NCBI GenBank assembly: GCA_964415675.1
Contig: CAYQBG010000001.1
Location: forward strand, 1 to 64,000
Direction: 5' to 3'
DNA length: 64,000 bases
From: UBA5336 sp964415675
GTDB lineage: Bacteria; Pseudomonadota; Alphaproteobacteria; Caulobacterales; Hyphomonadaceae
Shown here piece by piece: positions 42,163 to 51,223 of the stretch. A model generated the notes under the pieces. That model had not been told where the DNA came from. It saw only the letters and a list, made by a program, of their open reading frames with translations, and searched no databases. The position numbers and the translations under genes are program-made. Position 1 is the stretch's first letter. Every line of letters begins with the position of its first letter.

Positions 42163-43770
42163 TCACATCCTGAACACACCAAACCCGCGCTCTGCAAAAG
42201 GCGCATTCAGCGCCGCAGACAGCGCGAGGCCGAGCACCCGCCGAGTGTCGCGCGGGGCAATGATGCCGTCATCCCACAGCCGGGCGGTGGAGTAATACGG
42301 GTTGCCCTCGCGCTCATAGCCTTCCCGGATCGGCGCCTTGAAGGCTTCTTCATCCTTTGCGCTCCACTCCTCGCCGCGCCGCTCCATGCCGTCACGTTTG
42401 ACGGTGGCGAGCACGCTGGCAGCCTGTTCGCCGCCCATCACGGAGATGCGTGCATTCGGCCACATGAACAGGAAGCGCGGAGAATAAGCGCGCCCGCACA
42501 TGCCGTAATTGCCGGCGCCGAAACTGCCCCCTGTGACGAGTGTAAGCTTGGGCACGCTGGCGGTCGCCACCGCTGTCACCATTTTCGCGCCATCCTTGGC
42601 AATGCCGCCCGCCTCATATTTCGAGCCGACCATGAAACCGGTGATATTCTGCAGGAAGAGTAGCGGAATGCGTCGCTGGTCGGCCAGTTCAATGAAATGG
42701 GCGGCTTTCTGCGCGCTTTCACTGAACAGGATGCCATTATTGGCAAGGATCGCGACCGGCATGCCATGGAGCCGGGCAAAGCCGCACACCAGTGTCTCGC
42801 CATAGAGCTTCTTGAACTCGTGGAACTGCGAGCCATCGACGATCCGCGCAATCACCTCGCGTGCATCATAGGGCTCGCGCACGTCGCGCGGCACGAGGCC
42901 GTGCAGTTCGTCGGGCGAATAAAGCGGCTCCAGCGGCTCGCTGAGCCCGACCGTCTCCGGTTTCGGCTTGTGCAGGCTCGCGATGATGGAGCGCAGGATC
43001 GCAAGTGCATGCTCATCGGACACCGCATAATGGTCCGCCACGCCCGACTGGCGCGCATGGACATCGGCCCCGCCAAGATCTTCGGCTGAAATCTCCTCAC
43101 CCGTCGCCGCCTTCACCAACGGCGGGCCACCCAGGAATATCGTGCCCTGTTTGCGAACGATCACGCTCTCATCGCTCATGGCCGGCACATAGGCGCCGCC
43201 GGCCGTGCATGAGCCCATCACGGCAGCGATCTGAGGGATGCCCCTGGCACTCATATTCGCCTGGTTGAAGAAGATGCGCCCGAAATGCTCGCGGTCGGGA
43301 AAGACCTCCGCCTGGTGAGGCAGGTTCGCGCCTCCCGAATCCACCAGATAGATGCAAGGTAAATGGTTCTGCTCGGCAATCTCCTGCGCGCGCAGGTGCT
43401 TCTTCACAGTGACGGGGAAATAGGCCCCGCCCTTCACCGTCGCATCATTGCAGACAATCATGCAGTCGCGTCCCGAAACGCGGCCAATGCCCGTGATGAT
43501 ACCGGCGGCAGGCGCCTCGTCGTCATACATGCCATTGGCCGCCAGCGCGCCGATCTCCAGAAAGGCCGCGCCGGGATCGATCAGCCGTTCGACCCGTTCA
43601 CGCGGAAGCAGCTTGCCGCGTGCGGTGTGACGCTCGCGCGAGCGCTCTGGTCCGCCCTGCGCTGCGGCTTGTGTCTTTACCCGCAGCTCCTCCACAAGCG
43701 CATCCATTGCGTCCCGGTTGGCGGCGAAGTCCGGTGAGGAGGGATCGAGGGTGGAATTGAGAATCGGCAT
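42163..43770 (-). CDS. mccB: Methylcrotonyl-CoA carboxylase, carboxyltransferase beta subunit
   Basis: A 535-aa carboxyltransferase with two crotonase-like halves. The MCC-specific stretch YLVDSGGANLPHQAEVFPD, then FGRIFFNQANMSARGIPQIA and GSCTAGGAYVPAMSDE mark methylcrotonyl- rather than propionyl-CoA carboxylase beta subunits (each part short here, contiguous in the protein). With the alpha subunit it carboxylates 3-methylcrotonyl-CoA. First gene of the leucine block; its upstream region shows no recognisable operator. Isovaleryl-CoA dehydrogenase and HMG-CoA lyase genes are not in the window. Confidence 0.94.
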   Translation of the reverse strand: MPILNSTLDPSSPDFAANRDAMDALVEELRVKTQAAAQGGPERSRERHTARGKLLPRERVERLIDPGAAFLEIGALAANGMYDDEAPAAGIITGIGRVSGRDCMIVCNDATVKGGAYFPVTVKKHLRAQEIAEQNHLPCIYLVDSGGANLPHQAEVFPDREHFGRIFFNQANMSARGIPQIAAVMGSCTAGGAYVPAMSDESVIVRKQGTIFLGGPPLVKAATGEEISAEDLGGADVHARQSGVADHYAVSDEHALAILRSIIASLHKPKPETVGLSEPLEPLYSPDELHGLVPRDVREPYDAREVIARIVDGSQFHEFKKLYGETLVCGFARLHGMPVAILANNGILFSESAQKAAHFIELADQRRIPLLFLQNITGFMVGSKYEAGGIAKDGAKMVTAVATASVPKLTLVTGGSFGAGNYGMCGRAYSPRFLFMWPNARISVMGGEQAASVLATVKRDGMERRGEEWSAKDEEAFKAPIREGYEREGNPYYSTARLWDDGIIAPRDTRRVLGLALSAALNAPFAERGFGVFRM

Positions 43771-43839
43771 GGCGGCTCCGGCGGATTCGCAGTTGTTCGC
43801 AAAGGCTTAGCCGCCAAGCGCAACGAAGTCGAACGCTTC

Positions 43840-44631
43840 TCAGCCGGCTGGCTGCGCCGTGGGCCTGGCTATCGCACCCTTTTCGGGGTCGGGAATAAGC
43901 TTCGGCTTTACAGGCGCCGCGCCTCGCGCCTCTGCAACGAGCTGCGCAGTGCGCGTCTCCACCGCATGGGTCAGGCGTTCGAGAAATTCAGCCTTGGGCA
44001 GGTCCGACGAGATCGGGTCGAGAAATTCGATCACAGCCGTTCCGGCTCGCTTTTTGTGCGCCTCCTGCGCCCAGAACAGGCCGAGATTGGTCGCGACGGG
44101 AACCACAGGCTTGCCCATGGCGCGGGCCATGTGCCAGACGCCGGGCTTGTAACGAAAATGGTGATCAACGGGCGCGAGGTGCCCTTCCGGATAGATCAGG
44201 ACGTGCCGGCCTTCCTTGGCGGCGCGCTGCATACCCTCAGCAAGCGAAGCGGCCTTGCGCTCGCCGCCCCCGCAAGTGTCGATGACGACGGCGCCAAGCT
44301 TTTTCAGGATCCCGCCGACGAGTGGCAGCTTCTCCAGATGATCGCCGGTGACAAAGGCCAGATTATCGACCTCCGGATAGATCAGAAAGCCATCGCCCCA
44401 GCTCTGATGCTTGGCCGCGATCACGAAAGCCCCTTCAGGCAGCCGCTCGCGCCCGCGCACCTCCTTGCGGATTCCGGCCAGGCATCGCAACGCGAGGTTC
44501 ATCGCCCTTGTATAGCTGCGAATGATGGCCTGCACAGGACCACGCCCGGGCCAGGCCAGGAAGGGTAGCGCGATGAGGACATAAAGAACCGACAGCGACC
44601 AGTAAGCCGCCGCGAACAGGAATGAGCGCAT
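43840..44631 (-). CDS. plsC: 1-acyl-sn-glycerol-3-phosphate acyltransferase
   Basis: A 263-aa membrane-bound acyltransferase making phosphatidic acid. The N-terminal hydrophobic segment (about 5-28) anchors it; catalytic HxxxxD is KHQSWGDGF, block II is in GGGERKAASL, and the substrate motif is YPEGHLAPV. The C-terminal 45 residues are Pro/Ala-rich and probably disordered. ATG 44631 lies 11 bases after the TetR stop; the two form an operon, so this PlsC may serve a regulated, specialised lipid need. Confidence 0.9.
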   Translation of the reverse strand: MRSFLFAAAYWSLSVLYVLIALPFLAWPGRGPVQAIIRSYTRAMNLALRCLAGIRKEVRGRERLPEGAFVIAAKHQSWGDGFLIYPEVDNLAFVTGDHLEKLPLVGGILKKLGAVVIDTCGGGERKAASLAEGMQRAAKEGRHVLIYPEGHLAPVDHHFRYKPGVWHMARAMGKPVVPVATNLGLFWAQEAHKKRAGTAVIEFLDPISSDLPKAEFLERLTHAVETRTAQLVAEARGAAPVKPKLIPDPEKGAIARPTAQPAG

Positions 44632-44642
44632 GGCGCGCCTCC

Positions 44643-45239
44643 TCAGGCTTGTTTCAGAATGGCGAGAATTGCCCTGGTGAAAGCGGGAATATGGTCTGAA
44701 AACGGCCCCGGCAGCCGGTTATAGGCCTTGTTCTGGCCCGACTGGGTGAGCACGCCGAGGCTCATCGCCGCGAGGAGAGGGGGATTTCCCTTCGGTATCT
44801 CACCGGTTTCCATGAGCCCGCGTATCAGCCCTTCGGTGATCGAGACCGGATCGTCATCGCGGCGGATATCGTGTGGCAGGTAACGGTGCATGGACAAAAG
44901 GTGGAAGGAGAACAAGAGCCAGTCTTCATCGGCCAGCGAGCAATAGGCTGTCACCACGCGCCGCACACGGTCTTCAAGCGGTCCGCCCCGGGCGAATGCT
45001 TCTGCCATCATGCTGCCAAGCCGGTTGTGGGTCTCCATGAAAAGGGCCAGCGCCAGCTCGTCCTTGCCCTTGTAATGTCGATAAAGAGCACCTTCTGAGA
45101 CACCAGCCTGTTCGGCAATGCCGCGCGTCGTGGCGGCATCTACCCCTTCATCGACAAATAATTGCAACGCCGCCCGTTCGATCCTGGGACGGGCGTTTCG
45201 CACACGCTGGCGCTTTGCAGTTTCACCGGGGTCGGCCAT
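44643..45239 (-). CDS. TetR-family transcriptional regulator
   Basis: A 198-aa repressor with an N-terminal helix-turn-helix (residues 17-62: RIERAALQLFVDEG, then TTRGIAEQAGVSEGALYRHYKGKDEL) and a C-terminal ligand-binding/dimer domain. It heads an operon with plsC, so it may sense an acyl-CoA or fatty acid, but this is inference. An imperfect inverted sequence at 45295-45310 is a possible operator. Confidence 0.9.
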   Translation of the reverse strand: MADPGETAKRQRVRNARPRIERAALQLFVDEGVDAATTRGIAEQAGVSEGALYRHYKGKDELALALFMETHNRLGSMMAEAFARGGPLEDRVRRVVTAYCSLADEDWLLFSFHLLSMHRYLPHDIRRDDDPVSITEGLIRGLMETGEIPKGNPPLLAAMSLGVLTQSGQNKAYNRLPGPFSDHIPAFTRAILAILKQA

Positions 45240-45294
45240 ATTTCCAATCCTATGTGATTGCGAGGTGTTACGCCATCGGTTTCCAGATTATGAG

Positions 45295-45310
45295 TGAATG
45301 ATTACTTACG
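45295..45310. promoter_or_regulatory. Possible operator upstream of tetR-plsC
   Basis: TGAATGATTACTTACG carries a complete TGAATGA half-site of the FadR/TetR type (TGAATGAnTAnTCATTCA) with the TA centre, but its right half is poorly conserved. It lies 56 bases upstream of the tetR start. AT-rich against the background. Confidence 0.3.
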
Positions 45311-45388
45311 TATTGATGACGAGTCAAGTCTCATGACCGATCGGGACATGCTGACAGTCGCGAAAATCTTTTCAGCAGAAGCCCGCGC

Positions 45389-46153
45389 TCAGAGGCTTGG
45401 CTGGATCGGCCCATGAGCACGGCCATTCACAAACTGATCGACAAGATCATTGCCGGACCGGTCGATCTCGCAAGCCGGGCCGCGCCAGATGATACGCCCT
45501 TCATACAACATGGCGATTTCGTCTGCGATCTTGCGTGCCGATGCCATGTCATGGGTAATTGAGATAGCGGCAGCGCCGAGCGCCTTGACCTGTTCGATAA
45601 TCAGGTCGTTGATGGCATCGGCGGTGATCGGATCGAGGCCTGTTGTCGGCTCATCAAAGAAGATCAGATCCGGCCCGGTAATGATCGCCCGGGCAAGAGC
45701 GACGCGCTTTTGCATCCCGCCAGAGATTTCCGCCGGCCGAAGATCGGCAACTGACGCACCCAGATGAACCTTGCGAAGAGTCTCGATCGCCCGCTCGCGG
45801 GCCTCGACGCGCCGGATGCGTTCGGAATGGATCAGCCGGAAGGCGACATTCTCCCAGACGGTGAGACTGTCGAACAAGGCGCCGGACTGGAACAGCATGC
45901 CGACCCGCGCGCGCATGGATTCGCGCTCGCGTCCCTCAGCGTGGGTCACATCGCGGCCATCGAACAGCACCTCTCCGCTGTCGGGCGTCATCAGGCCAAG
46001 TGCATTCTTGAGCATGACAGACTTGCCCGATCCCGAACCGCCCAGCACCACGAGCGAACACCCGCGCGCCACATCGATATCGACACCGCGCAGAACGTAA
46101 TTTGCGCCGAAGGACTTTGTGACGTTTCGCAGTTCCAGCAGCGGCTGGCTCAC
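45389..46153 (-). CDS. mlaF: ABC transporter ATPase of the Mla lipid transport system
   Basis: A 254-aa ATPase: Walker A GGSGSGKS, signature ISGGMQKR, Walker B LIFFDEPTTGLD. MlaF pairs with MlaE to move phospholipids between the inner and outer membranes; the length and the GGMQKR signature fit the MlaF/Ttg2A subfamily. Its ATG overlaps the mlaE stop by 4 bases. The mlaD (MCE) and mlaC genes that often follow are absent; a TetR gene follows at 45239. Confidence 0.93.
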   Translation of the reverse strand: MSQPLLELRNVTKSFGANYVLRGVDIDVARGCSLVVLGGSGSGKSVMLKNALGLMTPDSGEVLFDGRDVTHAEGRERESMRARVGMLFQSGALFDSLTVWENVAFRLIHSERIRRVEARERAIETLRKVHLGASVADLRPAEISGGMQKRVALARAIITGPDLIFFDEPTTGLDPITADAINDLIIEQVKALGAAAISITHDMASARKIADEIAMLYEGRIIWRGPACEIDRSGNDLVDQFVNGRAHGPIQPSL

Positions 46154-46977
46154 AATCCGATCTCCGTGAAAAGTGTCGACATCACATAATTGAGGGCGAG
46201 CACGAGAACAGCAGCCGAGACCATGGACAAGGTCGCTGCACGGCCCACCCCTGTGGCACCTGCCTTCGACCGGTCACCATGGAAACAACCCATAAGGGCA
46301 ATCACGCCGCCAAAGACGACCGCCTTGATGAGTCCGGCCGCGATATCCTCAGCTGTCACGAAGTCGATTGTATTGCGAAGATAGACTGTAGAATCGAAAT
46401 CAAGACCCTGCACACTAACCAGCCAACCGCCCATCACACCGATAATATTGGCGATCGCGACGAGAGCCGGCAGGGCGAGCAGAGCCGCAATCAGGCGTGG
46501 GGCATAGAGATATCGTGCAGGGCTGGCCGAGAGTGTTTTCAGCGCATCAATCTGTTCGGTCACACGCATGGCGCCGATTTCTGCCGCAATGCCGGCAGAG
46601 ACCCGCCCGGCCAGCATGAGTCCGGTGATCACCGCGCCCAGCTCACGCGTGATGCCCAGCACCACGATATTCGGTACAAATTGTTCCGCGCCGTAACGAG
46701 ACCCGCCCGTATAGATGTTCAACGCGAGCGCCGCCCCGATAAAGACTGACGAGAGGCCGACAACAGGAAGTGAATAGAAACCGATCCGCACCATCTGCCG
46801 GAGGATTTCACCCACATACCAGGGCGGCGAGACAGCCGCACCGGCGACCGCGCCAGAAAAACGCGCCACACCTCCAATCTCCGCAAACAGCGCCAGAACC
46901 GCCGCACCGATCCACCGCAGCGGATTGGGGAACCGCGCAGACTGATTGCCTGTCTCGCTATTCAATGACACGTTCAA
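46150..46977 (-). CDS. mlaE: MlaE-family ABC permease
   Basis: A 275-aa inner-membrane protein with about five or six hydrophobic segments and the MlaE signature GAVITGLMLAGRVSAGIAAEIGAM plus TEQIDAL (contiguous). Works with MlaF in phospholipid transport for outer-membrane asymmetry. It overlaps alr by 20 bases and mlaF by 4, so alr-mlaE-mlaF is one transcript. Confidence 0.92.
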   Translation of the reverse strand: MNVSLNSETGNQSARFPNPLRWIGAAVLALFAEIGGVARFSGAVAGAAVSPPWYVGEILRQMVRIGFYSLPVVGLSSVFIGAALALNIYTGGSRYGAEQFVPNIVVLGITRELGAVITGLMLAGRVSAGIAAEIGAMRVTEQIDALKTLSASPARYLYAPRLIAALLALPALVAIANIIGVMGGWLVSVQGLDFDSTVYLRNTIDFVTAEDIAAGLIKAVVFGGVIALMGCFHGDRSKAGATGVGRAATLSMVSAAVLVLALNYVMSTLFTEIGL

Positions 46978-48013
46978 TCCTTGACCCTAATCCTGTCACC
47001 AGCTCATAACCCAGCGTGCCGGCAAGTGCGGCCTGCTCCTCCAGCCGCGCGCCGGCGCCAAGCATCTCGACCCACTCACCCGGTTTGGCAAGTCCTGCGG
47101 CTGCACTTGCATCCAATGTGATCAGGTCCATCGATACCCGGCCGACAATCGGACAACGCACACCGCCAAGGACACCGAATCCGCGATTTCCGGCCGAACG
47201 AGGAAAGCCATCTCCATAGCCAAGCGCGATGGTCACAAGACGTGCCGGCCGGTCCAGCCGTACCGTTGCGCCATAACCTACGCTCTCGCCTGCCGGGACA
47301 TCGCTAACGGTCAGAATGGGCGCACGAAGAATAACACCCGGTTCGAAGTCGATGCTCTGCGACGGGCTGGTGCCGCCACCATAGAGGCCTATCCCAGGCC
47401 GGGTCACATCGCCAAGATAATCAGGCCCGAGAAAATGAGCTGCCGTATTGGCAAGACTTGTCGGCACGCCCGGGAACACCTCGCGCGCGGCCTGGAAGGC
47501 CTGGAGTTGTTGACGGTTTAGCAGGTGTTCCGGCGCATCCGCGCAGGCCAGGTGAGACATGACCAGCGCTGGCGCGCCTAATCGGGAATCGAGCGTTTCG
47601 CGGGCGTCCGGTCGAAGGCCGAGCCGGTTCATTCCGGTATCGATATGCAGCGCGAAGGGGGCTCCGCCCCCTGCTTCGGCCCATAGCGCACTCTGTTGCC
47701 CGGAATTGATGACGGGAATGAGACGAGTTTCGGTCAAAACGCCGACGCTATCCTGCGCGGGTCCGTTGAAGACATGTATCCGGGCATCGCCACCAAGTTC
47801 GCACCTTAACGCTGCGCCTTCCTCAGCATAGGCGACAAAGAAGCTGCGGCACCCTGCCTCGGCCAGTGCGCGCGCGACGGGGGCCAGTCCGTGGCCATAG
47901 GCATTGGCCTTGACCACCGCTCCGACCTGCGCGCCCTGCGCCAGCTCTGCCAGCCGCCGCCAGTTGGCTGCGATGGCATGTGGACGGATCGTGGCGACGG
48001 GGCGAGTACTCAT
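46958..48013 (-). CDS. alr: Alanine racemase
   Basis: PLP enzyme making D-alanine for peptidoglycan; 351 aa from the chosen start. The PLP Lys is in VVKANAYGHG, the second-subunit catalytic Tyr in SVGYGATVRL, and the RVSMDLITLD segment is the substrate-site signature. The ATG at 48013 (MSTRPVATI) puts the usual five or so residues before the first strand; an ATG at 48049 is possible. First gene of alr-mlaE-mlaF; divergent from the DUF4168 gene. Confidence 0.94.
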   Translation of the reverse strand: MSTRPVATIRPHAIAANWRRLAELAQGAQVGAVVKANAYGHGLAPVARALAEAGCRSFFVAYAEEGAALRCELGGDARIHVFNGPAQDSVGVLTETRLIPVINSGQQSALWAEAGGGAPFALHIDTGMNRLGLRPDARETLDSRLGAPALVMSHLACADAPEHLLNRQQLQAFQAAREVFPGVPTSLANTAAHFLGPDYLGDVTRPGIGLYGGGTSPSQSIDFEPGVILRAPILTVSDVPAGESVGYGATVRLDRPARLVTIALGYGDGFPRSAGNRGFGVLGGVRCPIVGRVSMDLITLDASAAAGLAKPGEWVEMLGAGARLEEQAALAGTLGYELVTGLGSRIERVIE

Positions 48014-48177
48014 CGCCCTTGCGATAGGCCGCTTTGGTCCTCGTGTCATCTGCACCGCAACAGCAATGAAATCAGATGGATAAAGCTTAATCGAGGAAAT
48101 GCAGCTTCACCCTTTCATCTTCCCTTCCGTGCCTGTTATCGGTGCCTGCGTCTTTCAAAGCAAAGAGGAGACGAAAG

Positions 48178-48555
48178 ATGTCCAGATCATTGAAGATGCT
48201 CATCTCGGGGTTTACCGTTGCGGGCTTCGCTTTTGGTGCGCAGGCTCAGGAACAGCCGTCAAACCCGGCACCTGCACCGCAAGCCGAGATGCAGGCGCCT
48301 GTCACCGATGCCGACCTCAAGGCGTTTGCTGATACTCAGGAAGACATTCGTGAAATCCGCGAGGGCTTCCAGGCCGACCGCGAAGCCGCAAAGGATGATG
48401 CGGAGATCAAGGCACTTCAGACCGATGCCCAGAGCGAACTCGACACGGTCATCGCAGAAAGCCCTCTTTCGATGGACAAACTCAACCAGATCGCCGCGCT
48501 GATTCAGCAGGATCCGACCGTTCAGAAACGCTATGTGGAAATCGTGCAGCAATAA
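48178..48555 (+). CDS. Exported DUF4168 family protein
   Basis: A 125-aa protein with a signal peptide ending in AQAQ (about residue 22), a Pro/Gln/Ala-rich linker, and a helical DUF4168 domain (TDADLKAFADTQEDIREIREG, in two helices, to the C-terminal QKRYVEIVQQ). No function is known for the family. ATG 48178 with GAGGAGACGAAAG upstream; earlier in-frame ATGs lack a ribosome site. It converges on gmk with 30 bases between stops. Confidence 0.83.
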   Translation: MSRSLKMLISGFTVAGFAFGAQAQEQPSNPAPAPQAEMQAPVTDADLKAFADTQEDIREIREGFQADREAAKDDAEIKALQTDAQSELDTVIAESPLSMDKLNQIAALIQQDPTVQKRYVEIVQQ

Positions 48556-48585
48556 ACCGACTGCCTGCCCTGGCGATGCGGACGA

Positions 48586-49242
48586 TCACTTCCCGTCCGC
48601 ATCGCCTTCCTCCAGCAACTCGCGCACATGCGAATCAAGGTGGCGCTGACGAAGGCGTTTCTGGCGTTCGACCAGCAGGATCCGCCGCAATTTTTCATAA
48701 GCCGAATTCAGGTCGTCATTGACAATACAATAATCATAGCGGCGCCAGTGGCGGATCTCGGCTCGCGCATCCCTCATCCGACGCGCTACACCCTCATCGG
48801 TCATTCCCGGGCGAGCGGCGAGCCGGTCGCGCAGGGCAGAAATGGATGGAGGCAATACGAACACCGATACGACATCGTTCGGCATCTGATCGTGCAGCGC
48901 ATCTGCCCCCTGCCAGTCCACATCGAAGATCACATCGCGCCCGTCTTCCAGATGCGCCACAGTGTCGGCGCGCGGTGTGCCGTAATAACGGTCGAAGACT
49001 TTGGCCCATTCAAGGAAGGCATCTGCAGCAATCATCTGACGAAACTCCGCAACGCTGCGAAAATGATAATCTTTGCCATCGACCTCGCCAGGACGCGCGT
49101 CACGGGTTGTGGCCGAAACCGACAAGACCACATCGGGAAATTCATCCATCAGCTTGCGAGACAGCGTTGTCTTGCCAGCGCCCGACGGTGAGGAAATCAC
49201 AAGCATGAGCCCGCGCCGGCGCATCTTCTGGTCACTCGACAT
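48586..49242 (-). CDS. gmk: Guanylate kinase
   Basis: Converts GMP to GDP; 218 aa. P-loop ISSPSGAGKTTLSRK (residues 16-30), GMP-binding SATTRDARPGEVDGKDYHF, and the lid/Arg region RRIL near the C-terminus. Start ATG 49242 overlaps the yicC stop by 11 bases, the usual alphaproteobacterial coupling. Confidence 0.96.
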   Translation of the reverse strand: MSSDQKMRRRGLMLVISSPSGAGKTTLSRKLMDEFPDVVLSVSATTRDARPGEVDGKDYHFRSVAEFRQMIAADAFLEWAKVFDRYYGTPRADTVAHLEDGRDVIFDVDWQGADALHDQMPNDVVSVFVLPPSISALRDRLAARPGMTDEGVARRMRDARAEIRHWRRYDYCIVNDDLNSAYEKLRRILLVERQKRLRQRHLDSHVRELLEEGDADGK

Positions 49243-50125
49243 TCGCCACCTGCTCCTTCAGCTGGTCATTGAGCGCCTTGAGTTCGAGGCCGGCATTGGT
49301 CAACTCCAGACTGACCGACTTCGAACACAGCGTATTGACCTCGCGCCCGATCTCCTGGCTGAGAAAATCGAGCTTGCGACCAACTGGACTTCCCCCATCG
49401 AGCAGCGCCTCGCCGCTGTCGAAATGGGCTGCCAGCCGGTCCAGTTCTTCGCGAACGTCCGCCTTTGCCACACTGAGCGCAACCTCTGCCGCAAGCCGGT
49501 CCCGGTCGACAAGTTCGCCGGCGCCCAGTTGCTCAAGCTGGTCTTCCAGCCGCGCTTTCAGCAAGGCCGGCTGGGCCGACGCCAGTTCCTCTGCCCGCCC
49601 GGCAACACTGCGAAACTCCCCAAGAAGGCGTTTCAGAAGGTCCATCTGAGCGCGGCCTTCACCAAGCCGCGAAACTTTGAGCGCGTCGAGCGCCGCGCCG
49701 AGACCTGTTTCAATTTCACTGATAACAGTCTCATCGCGGGCGAGCGTGCGAAAATCGGCGCTTCCTGTTTCAATGACACCCTTGTGCGACAGGAGCTGCG
49801 CAATCACAGAGGGGGGGGGCGCGCGACCAGTACCTGACCGATCCTCGACCAGTGCGATCAACCGGTCGAGAAGCCCTTCGTCGAGTTGGAGATCAGTGAC
49901 CAAACCGGACATGTCGATCCGGACAGTGACCTGCAGGCTGCCACGGGAAAACTGCGCTCCGGCAGCCGCCCTGGCGGCACGTTCAAGTCTATCGAAACCC
50001 GGCGGCGTATTCACCCGCACATCAAGACTACGACCGTTTACGCTCTTTGCTTCGACCGTCCAGGCGCCCCAGTCGGCCTCACCTGCCGCCGACCCATATC
50101 CGGTCATGGACGACACCGGGGCCAT
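49232..50125 (-). CDS. yicC: YicC-family endoribonuclease
   Basis: A 297-aa protein of the YicC/YloC family, recently shown in other bacteria to be an RNase involved in small-RNA turnover. It begins MAPVSSMTGYGSA, the family's N-terminus, and ends with the DUF1732 domain (KLDFLSQEIGREVNTLCSKS). ATG at 50125 overlaps the mltG stop (TGATG). A run of nine C on the coding strand (49811-49819 on plus as G) encodes the Pro stretch of GRAPPPSV, a possible slippage site. Confidence 0.92.
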   Translation of the reverse strand: MAPVSSMTGYGSAAGEADWGAWTVEAKSVNGRSLDVRVNTPPGFDRLERAARAAAGAQFSRGSLQVTVRIDMSGLVTDLQLDEGLLDRLIALVEDRSGTGRAPPPSVIAQLLSHKGVIETGSADFRTLARDETVISEIETGLGAALDALKVSRLGEGRAQMDLLKRLLGEFRSVAGRAEELASAQPALLKARLEDQLEQLGAGELVDRDRLAAEVALSVAKADVREELDRLAAHFDSGEALLDGGSPVGRKLDFLSQEIGREVNTLCSKSVSLELTNAGLELKALNDQLKEQVANVE

Positions 50126-51141
50126 CAATTGCTCCTCTCGCGCGCAATCTCGTCGGCTTCATAACGGCGATAGGCGGCGACATTGCGATTATGCTCGGCC
50201 AGTGTCTCGGCAAAGGCGTGCCCGCCTGTGCCGTCTGCGACAAAGAACAGGTAGTTCGTCTCAGGCGGATCAAGAACGGCGGCAATCGCCGCCCTGCCGG
50301 GATTGCATATCGGCGTCGCCGGCAGACCGGGAATCTTGTAAGTGTTCCAGGGTGTCTCACGGTCCAGTTCAGAACGGTAGAGCGTGCGCCGCTCGCCGCG
50401 ACGATTGTAGAGCGGCTCACCTTTCGAAACCCCATAGATCACGGTTGGATCGGACTGGAGCGGAATGCCCCGTTGCAGCCGATTGGTGAAGACACCTGCG
50501 ATCAGGTCTATCTCATCGCGGCTGCCCGCTTCCTTTTCCACGACCGAGGCCAGGATAACCGCCTCTTTGCGACTGGAAACAGGAATACCGCCGACCCGCT
50601 CCGGCCAGAGCTCATCGAGCAACGCCGCCTGAGCCGCTTCCATACGGGCGATGATATCCGCCCGGTTCGTCCCGCGATTGAAAAGATAAGTGTCGGGCAG
50701 CAGCGCGCCTTCTTCCGGAACGGTTTCGGGCATAGGACCGGTGAGAACAGGGTCAGCTTCGATGATCCGCAGGGCCTGCGCGGTGGTTCGTCCCTCGGGA
50801 ATGGTGATCCTGTACTGAATGGCCTCGCCTTCGACGAGCGTTTCCAGAACGCGTGTCATGCTGGCTCGCGCAGGCAATCTGAATTCGCCGGCCTTTACCG
50901 ACGTCTCGACGTTCTCGAGACGCGCCTTAAGGCGCATCAACCGGGCATCGGTGATAACGCCCAGAGTTTCCAGCCGTGAAGCCACACTGACCAGGCTTTC
51001 GCCCGACCGCACCTCGAAAACAGTGTCCTCCAAGGCCGGGCCATCACGGCTGACTGCGTTGTCGAACCAGACCCAGCCAGCCGCCGCGGCGCCCATGGCC
51101 AGGAGGAGAAGCAGAAACAGGAAGGAGATGAACGCTTTCAT
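50125..51141 (-). CDS. mltG: Endolytic murein transglycosylase
   Basis: Cuts nascent glycan strands and so sets their length; 338 aa. One N-terminal membrane helix (about residues 5-25), a LysM-like subdomain (VFEVRSGESLVSVASRLE), and the YceG domain with catalytic Glu in ASVVEKEAGS plus QSDPTVIYG. ATG 51141 (MKAFISFL) is the normal start although the ribosome site is weak. Lies between fabF and yicC in the usual order. Confidence 0.95.
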   Translation of the reverse strand: MKAFISFLFLLLLLAMGAAAAGWVWFDNAVSRDGPALEDTVFEVRSGESLVSVASRLETLGVITDARLMRLKARLENVETSVKAGEFRLPARASMTRVLETLVEGEAIQYRITIPEGRTTAQALRIIEADPVLTGPMPETVPEEGALLPDTYLFNRGTNRADIIARMEAAQAALLDELWPERVGGIPVSSRKEAVILASVVEKEAGSRDEIDLIAGVFTNRLQRGIPLQSDPTVIYGVSKGEPLYNRRGERRTLYRSELDRETPWNTYKIPGLPATPICNPGRAAIAAVLDPPETNYLFFVADGTGGHAFAETLAEHNRNVAAYRRYEADEIARERSN

Positions 51142-51223
51142 TTCGGGCTGTCCCGGCTCCCTTACAATTGGGCGGGGCGATGAATTCTGTCCCGTCTGGC
51201 ACGCACCGCCGGGACTGTCGCCT

